From an uncultured bacterium (GTDB lineage Bacteria > Pseudomonadota > Gammaproteobacteria > Burkholderiales > Burkholderiaceae_E): a stretch of 9,956 nucleotides of DNA. The notes under the pieces are model-generated. The model searched no databases. It was not told the DNA's origin and worked only from the letters and a program-made list of their open reading frames with translations. The DNA is taken from NCBI GenBank assembly GCA_903864485.1, contig CAIPGD010000325.1, positions 1 to 9,956 of the forward strand, read 5' to 3'. This document shows, piece by piece, positions 5,891 through 9,956 of this stretch (position 1 is its first letter; each line of letters opens with the position of its first letter). The position numbers and the translations under genes were made by a program.

Positions 5891-7211
5891 CCCGAAACAG
5901 CAAGATCAGTCCAATCAGGAAAAAACCGCCGGTCGCTAAAATAGCCCGGCGGTGATCACCGTCCGTGGCCCAGGTCACCAGACCATACGTGATGGGCCCG
6001 ATGATCGACGCCACACGCACCGCCACAGTCCAGAGTCCAAAAAACTCTGCCACCCGGTCTTGCGGGGCAAGCAGTCCCGTCAGTGCTCGTCCGCACGATT
6101 GGCTTGAGCCCATTGCCAAACCCGCCAACGTCGCTGCCAACCAGAATAGTTCCACGCTTGATGTGAATGCAGCAATTAGAACCATTGCAATCCAGGCCAT
6201 GATCGTGAGGGCCAGCGCAAGCCGATGTCCAACCCGGTCCTGCACATGACCAAAGCCAAATGCGCCAATCGCGGCGGCGATATTCACAGTGAAGACCAGC
6301 ATCATGGTCTGCGTCATGTCAAAGTTCATGACGGCCTGCGCGTAAACCGCAGCCAGCGCAATCACGACGGCAATGCCCGCCTGATAGAAAACGGCGCAAG
6401 CCAATAACGCCGCGAAATCAGGGAATTGGCGCAGGGTTGAGAAGAATGAAGCGGCGGCGCTTTTGATCAGAATGCGGGTGTCCTGGTTCACGCGGACACC
6501 CAGACCAGCCCCACGCTCACGCAGCCACAAAAACGTTGGCACGCTCGCCAGCGCAAACACACCGGCCACGATGAACATCGTCTGCGGTACATAGGTTGTT
6601 GCAGGCTGATGCGAGGCCTGCGCGTGCAACACAACGACCAGTGAGGCACCCAGCGTCAGCATGCCGCCGAAGTAGCCAAAGCTCCAGCCCCATCCGGACA
6701 CGCGACCCAGCGCAGCCGGTTTTGCCAACTCGGGTAAGAAAGCCGCGATCAGACCCTCGGCGAGGCTGAAAGACACGTTGGAAATCACGATCAGAGCGGC
6801 TGCAAACCAGACCTCGCCCTGCCCCGGCAAGGCAAGTGCGGCCGTCGCCAGGACGCAGCCTGCAGTGCTCACCGCCAACAGGCGCTTTTTCCCGCGGTGC
6901 GCGTCGGCCCAGGCCCCAAGAGCCGGGGCCATGAGCAGTGCCACCAGGGAAGAGAACGACAGCGCGGCAGTCCAGGCCAACGTGCCCCAAGACGCTCCAC
7001 CCGCAATCACATCAACAAAGAAAACGTTGTAAACCGCAGTGAGAACGACGGTGGCGTAACCAGAATTGGCAAAGTCGTAGAGGGCCCAGGCAAGGACCTC
7101 GCGACGGCGAACGCCCGCCGCCAGAACCCTGCCGGACTCGCTGCCGGACTCGCTGCCGGTAACCCTGCCGGACTCGCTGCCGGACTCGCTTTGATCAGGC
7201 CAGTGTTGCAA
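5835..7211 (-). CDS. MFS transporter of the UMF1/Atg22-like family
   Basis: A 458-residue integral membrane protein with about 12 hydrophobic segments. ALYDFANSGYATVVLTAVYN (43-62) is the signature start of the UMF1 (PF11700) branch of the major facilitator superfamily, named for similarity to fungal Atg22. An MFS motif-A loop follows at about 99-110 (GAWADAHRGKKR), with a weaker second copy, GHVQDRVGHRL, in the C-terminal half. Substrates of bacterial members are mostly unknown. The longest frame starts at a TTG (7211), 17 bases inside the end of the upstream glcG-like gene; I see no ATG or GTG between there and the first membrane segment, so TTG with translational coupling is the best guess. 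Residues 8-28 are a Ser-Glu-Ser-Gly-rich repeat unusual for this family. The 3' end overlaps the fumarase gene by 56 bases on the opposite strand. Confidence 0.88.
   Translation of the reverse strand: MQHWPDQSESGSESGRVTGSESGSESGRVLAAGVRRREVLAWALYDFANSGYATVVLTAVYNVFFVDVIAGGASWGTLAWTAALSFSSLVALLMAPALGAWADAHRGKKRLLAVSTAGCVLATAALALPGQGEVWFAAALIVISNVSFSLAEGLIAAFLPELAKPAALGRVSGWGWSFGYFGGMLTLGASLVVVLHAQASHQPATTYVPQTMFIVAGVFALASVPTFLWLRERGAGLGVRVNQDTRILIKSAAASFFSTLRQFPDFAALLACAVFYQAGIAVVIALAAVYAQAVMNFDMTQTMMLVFTVNIAAAIGAFGFGHVQDRVGHRLALALTIMAWIAMVLIAAFTSSVELFWLAATLAGLAMGSSQSCGRALTGLLAPQDRVAEFFGLWTVAVRVASIIGPITYGLVTWATDGDHRRAILATGGFFLIGLILLFRVNVPRGQSTALAVPRWRS
7129..7188. repeat. Five-unit 12-base tandem repeat at the start of the MFS gene
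   Basis: CTGCCGGACTCG runs head-to-tail five times (7129, 7141, 7153, 7165, 7177). Four copies are identical, and the third ends in GTAACC instead of GACTCG. In the MFS frame on the minus strand the unit encodes Ser-Glu-Ser-Gly and the variant copy Arg-Val-Thr-Gly. The bases just past the left end (AACC at 7125-7128) match the end of the variant unit, so the array can also be read as nearly two copies of a 36-base higher-order unit, which suggests growth by duplication of three units together. All copies are in frame. Confidence 0.93.
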
Positions 7212-7599
7212 TGCCAGCCCGAGCGATTTCGGCGTCCTGTTCGGACTTCACGCCCGATACGCCTACCGCGCCAACGCAATGCCCATCAATCATGATCGGC
7301 ACGCCGCCCTCAAGCATGCCCTGGAGCAATGGGGCCGATAAAAACGAGGTCCGCCCGCCGTTGATCACCTCTTCATATATCCTGGATTCACGGCGCCCAA
7401 GTGCAGAGGTACGCGCCTTTTCTGCACAGATATAAGCAGAGATAGGTGCCGCTCCATCAAGGCGACGCAGTCCCAGCAGATGACCGCCGTCATCACAAAC
7501 CGCGATTGACACGACCCAGTGATTCGCCATCGCGTGGGCCGATGCCGTTGCAAGAATTTGATCTACTTCCGCGGCTTCGAGAGTTGCTTTCGACTTCAT
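7195..7599 (-). CDS. GlcG/HbpS-family protein (DUF336)
   Basis: A 134-residue small soluble protein matching the GlcG/HbpS (PF03928, formerly DUF336) family. Characteristic stretches are VSIAVCDDGGHLLGLRRLDG (30-49), the AEKARTSAL helix (59-67), NGGRTSFLS (80-88), EGGVPI (97-102) and VGAVGVSGVKSEQD (109-122), where the last glycine-rich strand closes the fold. Family members include the GlcG protein of glycolate loci and the haem-binding HbpS; catalytic function is generally undefined, and I infer none here. The frame extends upstream to 7698, but the ATG at 7599 has AGGA six bases before it, matches the usual N-terminus and leaves a 43-base gap after the EamA gene. Its stop lies inside the 5' end of the MFS gene (17-base overlap), suggesting coupled translation. 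Confidence 0.9.
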   Translation of the reverse strand: MKSKATLEAAEVDQILATASAHAMANHWVVSIAVCDDGGHLLGLRRLDGAAPISAYICAEKARTSALGRRESRIYEEVINGGRTSFLSAPLLQGMLEGGVPIMIDGHCVGAVGVSGVKSEQDAEIARAGIATLA

Positions 7600-7605
7600 C
7601 GCACG

Positions 7606-7609
7606 TCCT
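7606..7609 (-). promoter_or_regulatory. Ribosome-binding site for the glcG-like gene
   Basis: AGGA on the minus strand stands six bases before the ATG at 7599. This supports the 134-residue start over the longer 167-residue frame, which would overlap the end of the EamA gene by 56 bases. Confidence 0.65.
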
Positions 7610-7642
7610 ATCAAAAAATATGGGTTGTATCCGCCAAGGGCA

Positions 7643-8575
7643 TCATAGCGGCGTCGGAGTCCGAAAGCGCTCACCGAACTGTCGTCCAAATTGGGCAAGC
7701 CCCACCCCCGCCAGAGCGATCAACGCGCCAGCAATCTGGGTCACGGTAAAGAACTCCCCGCCAAGCGCCCACGAAACCGCGCCTGCGACGGGCGGCATCA
7801 GGTACATCAATGGCGCTGTCTTGGCGACACCCCTAACAGCATTGATCCAGGCCCAGACCAACCACCCTCCGAAGGATGCGACCAGCACGGACCACAACAA
7901 ACCAGCCCATACAAGCGGGCTCGGCAGAGACCAGTCATAGGCCAAACCGGCCGGGGCAGCCACCACCAGAACCGGCAATGAACCCAACAACGTCGACCAC
8001 CCCATTGTCGCGGCGCTGCCAAACCGTTCGACTAGCGGCTTGGAGCTCACGGTGTACCAAGAAAACAGCGCTGCGGCGCCCACGAGAGCCAGGTCGCCCA
8101 CGCTCGCCGACCAGCGCCCGAGCATTAGCTTGTCCGACAAAAAGACGAGCACACCCGCCAGGGCGAGCCCAACGCCGATGATCTGCGAACGGCGAGGCCT
8201 TTCGACCCCCGTGGCACGCAAAATTAGCAGGGTGAAGACCGGGCCACAGGCCAGAATCAGCGCACTCGAAAATGGCGTCGACCAGTAAATCCCCCAGGTC
8301 ACGAAGCCCACGTGCAGCAAATGGCCCTTTAGGCCCAAGCGCCCCAATGCCCAGTAATCGCTCGGGCTCGGTAAGCGCAACAACCCACGCTGGCGCAGCA
8401 GCCAATACGCCGCACTGGGCAAAATCAGGTACCGCGCAAACAGGAAAGGCCCTGGCTCGAGGGTCGCAAAGACTGACTTCTGGACCGAGAAGTTCGCCCC
8501 CCACAAGAGGACAAGACCAAACGAGGCGAAAAGAGCACGCTGCTGTTGGCGAAGGTGTTGCTGGACGTCACTCAC
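7643..8575 (-). CDS. EamA-family (DMT superfamily) transporter
   Basis: A 310-residue membrane protein with about ten hydrophobic segments arranged as two EamA (PF00892) repeats, roughly residues 15-150 and 165-295. Typical marks are LLWGANFSVQKSVF (23-36) in the first helix pair and SALILACGPVFTLLILR in the first repeat. The C-terminal repeat has APLMYLMPPVAGAVSWALGG, with the proline pair usual in helix 9. The family exports or moves metabolites such as amino acids, and the substrate here cannot be read from sequence. The start is GTG at 8575, inside the end of the upstream DUF218 gene (GTGAGTGA, 8-base overlap), implying coupled translation. A 43-base gap follows before the glcG-like gene. 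Confidence 0.9.
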   Translation of the reverse strand: MSDVQQHLRQQQRALFASFGLVLLWGANFSVQKSVFATLEPGPFLFARYLILPSAAYWLLRQRGLLRLPSPSDYWALGRLGLKGHLLHVGFVTWGIYWSTPFSSALILACGPVFTLLILRATGVERPRRSQIIGVGLALAGVLVFLSDKLMLGRWSASVGDLALVGAAALFSWYTVSSKPLVERFGSAATMGWSTLLGSLPVLVVAAPAGLAYDWSLPSPLVWAGLLWSVLVASFGGWLVWAWINAVRGVAKTAPLMYLMPPVAGAVSWALGGEFFTVTQIAGALIALAGVGLAQFGRQFGERFRTPTPL

Positions 8576-9383
8576 TCAAGCGTTTTAACCAAAGAAAAGT
8601 GCGCCCGAGTAACTCGTGGGATGCCGCGGTTGACTGACGCAAGGCCCCTGCGCTTGGCACCCAAAGTTCCCAAAAAGCGCCCCCGCCCGGGTTGAGTGCC
8701 GTAGGCGCCGGGGTGACGGTCAGGCCCGTCCCCACAAAGGCACTGGTCGCCCGCTGAAGATGCGATGGGCTTGTCACCAGGACCACATGCCGAACACCGT
8801 CGGCGCTCAACAACTGCGCCGAGAATCGGGCGTTTTCGCCAGTGTCGAGAGAGCGATCTTCGACCCAGCGCACCGTGATACCCAGATCACGCTCCATGAC
8901 CCTTCGCATGACGCGAGCCTCGGGTGGGGTTTGTGGAATTGGTGCGCCACCGGACACCAGAATCGGTAGCCGACTAATGCGGGCGAGGCGGGCCGCGTAC
9001 AGCAGACGGTCTTGAGCATCTTGCTTGGGGGCAAATCCGTCCGTGTCATCTTCGGATAGATCTCGACGAACCCCTCCGCCAAGAATCACGATCGCTTGCG
9101 GTGCATTCGGCCCCAGCATGCGCTGCTGAAGCGCAGCCGGCGATAGTGGCGCGAGACCTGCTTGGGTCAGGTTGAGCAACGCATCGCTTACCACACCAAG
9201 CGAGCTCAACAACAAGATCGAAGTGCCCACCAGAATCCAGCCCAGCCCCGCGCGCGAACGCTTCGAGCCAGCCCGCGAAGTCGCAAAGAGCGCTATCAAG
9301 AGGCCGATCAGAATCAACAGTAAAGGCAACGCCGGCGGCATCAGCCACCCGCTGATCAGCTTCTTGAGGACAAATGCATCCAC
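8568..9383 (-). CDS. YdcF/ElyC-like DUF218 membrane protein
   Basis: A 271-residue protein with two N-terminal membrane segments (about 15-35 and 48-68) and a DUF218 (PF02698) domain. Domain marks are AIVILGGG (97-104), ILVSGG (141-146), the PPEARVM segment with Glu155, RSLDTGENA (177-185) and VTSPSHLQRA (203-212). The layout, two helices then the domain on the far side of the membrane, resembles ElyC and YdcF. E. coli ElyC affects cell-envelope (lipid carrier and peptidoglycan) homeostasis, but the biochemical reaction of the family is not settled, so I give no gene name. The start is a GTG at 9383 sharing one base with the prpE stop (TAGTG), and the stop overlaps the EamA start by 8 bases. 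Confidence 0.9.
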   Translation of the reverse strand: MDAFVLKKLISGWLMPPALPLLLILIGLLIALFATSRAGSKRSRAGLGWILVGTSILLLSSLGVVSDALLNLTQAGLAPLSPAALQQRMLGPNAPQAIVILGGGVRRDLSEDDTDGFAPKQDAQDRLLYAARLARISRLPILVSGGAPIPQTPPEARVMRRVMERDLGITVRWVEDRSLDTGENARFSAQLLSADGVRHVVLVTSPSHLQRATSAFVGTGLTVTPAPTALNPGGGAFWELWVPSAGALRQSTAASHELLGRTFLWLKRLSE

Positions 9384-9956
9384 TAAGCGTTCCCGGTGCC
9401 CACCAGTTGGCGCAACTGATCGAGTGCCGAAGGGTCCTCGATGGTTGTGAGTTCACCAGGGTCACGCCTCTCACAAACCGCCAAAATAGCGCGGCGCAAC
9501 ACCTTGCCAGACCGCGTCTTGGGCAAGAGACCGACGAAATAAACCTTTGCGGGACGCGCAATCGCGCCAAGTTGGCGGTCGACCGTGGCCATGACTTCGG
9601 CGCTTAGTCGCGCTCGGTCTTCGGCGGTCAAGACCGCACTGTCTTTAAGCACGACCACGGCAACAGCAGCTTGACCCTTAAGGGCGTCGGCCACGCCCAC
9701 CACGGCGCATTCAGCCACGGCCTTGTGGCTGGAGATGGACTCCTCAATCTCTCGTGTGCCAAGGCGATGCCCGGCCACATTAATCACATCGTCGGTTCGC
9801 CCCAAAATAAAGGTGTAACCGTCTTCATCGACGATGCCCCAGTCAAAGGTCGAGTAGACCTCACGACCCGGGATTGCGCGGTAGTAAGTCTCCAGAAAAC
9901 GCGCCTCATCGCCCCAGACCGACTGCATACAACCGGGCGGCAGTGGCGGAACAATC
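9383..9956 (-). CDS. prpE: Propionyl-CoA synthetase, C-terminal part (cut by window edge)
   Basis: Activates propionate with ATP and CoA to propionyl-CoA, the entry to the methylcitrate cycle. About 190 C-terminal residues are in the window, from VPPLPPGC onward; the full protein should be about 630. The reading frame is open to the right edge, so the start lies beyond. Diagnostic PrpE features are YSTFDWGIVDEDGYTFILG, then GRTDDVINVAGHRLGTREIE and EESISSHKAVAE, which match E. coli-type PrpE more closely than Acs. The adenylation lysine lies in PKTRSGKVLRR. It is a distant paralogue of the acs product: both share the RSGK motif and an acidic-Pro ending with QL(K/R)Q. It is the first of five packed leftward genes, so its unseen promoter probably drives the group. 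Confidence 0.92.
   Translation of the reverse strand, partial: IVPPLPPGCMQSVWGDEARFLETYYRAIPGREVYSTFDWGIVDEDGYTFILGRTDDVINVAGHRLGTREIEESISSHKAVAECAVVGVADALKGQAAVAVVVLKDSAVLTAEDRARLSAEVMATVDRQLGAIARPAKVYFVGLLPKTRSGKVLRRAILAVCERRDPGELTTIEDPSALDQLRQLVGTGNA

Noticed and set aside
6897..7295. Plus-strand frame with Leu-Ala-Ala-Gly repeats and a minus-strand frame with Ala-Ser-Pro repeats over the 12-base array
   Set aside because: These are other-frame readings of the same tandem repeat; the MFS frame continues into a genuine conserved protein and the others do not.
7600..7698. Longer start for the glcG-like protein at 7698
   Set aside because: The extra 33 residues overlap the EamA coding end, do not look like the family, and the ATG at 7599 has its own ribosome-binding site.
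7935..8504. A 189-codon minus-strand frame overlapping the EamA gene
   Set aside because: Same strand but shifted frame; it has no membrane pattern or motif, whereas the EamA frame is clear over the same bases.
9046..9570. A 174-codon minus-strand frame across the prpE/DUF218 junction
   Set aside because: Out of frame with both well-supported proteins that cover the same bases, with no recognisable domain.

Overview
The window looks like an ordinary piece of chromosome from a betaproteobacterium, most likely Burkholderiales. That is an inference from gene content: a lone Bug-type periplasmic binding protein, a class I iron-sulfur fumarase of the Burkholderiales sequence type, Acs and PrpE acyl-CoA synthetases and a GlcG protein. 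The DNA is moderately GC-rich, except for an AT-rich patch near 120-200. I see no phage, complete insertion sequence, CRISPR array, toxin-antitoxin pair or defence system.

Left end (1-489). Bases 1-165 hold no gene I can defend. A tRNA-Ser(GGA) gene lies on the minus strand at 341-431. A strong hairpin terminator follows its 3' end, and a second T-tailed hairpin lies further on at 168-195. The roughly 100 bases between the two hairpins are structured and could be a small RNA or simply spacer.

Left-centre (490-3577, minus strand). An acetyl-CoA synthetase gene (acs) is followed after 49 bases by a gene for an orphan Bug/TctC-family periplasmic binding protein with an unusual ligand-loop sequence. 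Both run toward the tRNA.

Centre (3649-5890, plus strand). Divergent from acs across only 71 bases is a two-gene unit: a YqhA/UPF0114 inner-membrane protein and a full-length class I fumarate hydratase with its three cluster cysteines.

Right (5835-9956, minus strand). Five tightly packed genes run leftward: the 3' part of propionyl-CoA synthetase (prpE, cut by the window edge), a YdcF/ElyC-like DUF218 membrane protein, an EamA transporter, a GlcG/HbpS-like protein and a UMF1/Atg22-type MFS transporter. Three of the four junctions overlap (1, 8 and 17 bases) and the fourth has a 43-base gap. The last gene collides tail-to-tail with the fumarase gene, overlapping it by 56 bases.

Functionally the recognisable enzymes concern short-chain acids: acetate activation (Acs), propionate activation (PrpE) and the fumarate-to-malate step of the TCA cycle that takes carbon from both routes. 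The transporters and small proteins around them have no assigned substrates. The most unusual sequence detail is a five-unit 12-base tandem repeat at the start of the MFS gene, which encodes a Ser-Glu-Ser-Gly repeat ahead of the first membrane segment. I did not find evidence of a new multi-gene system.
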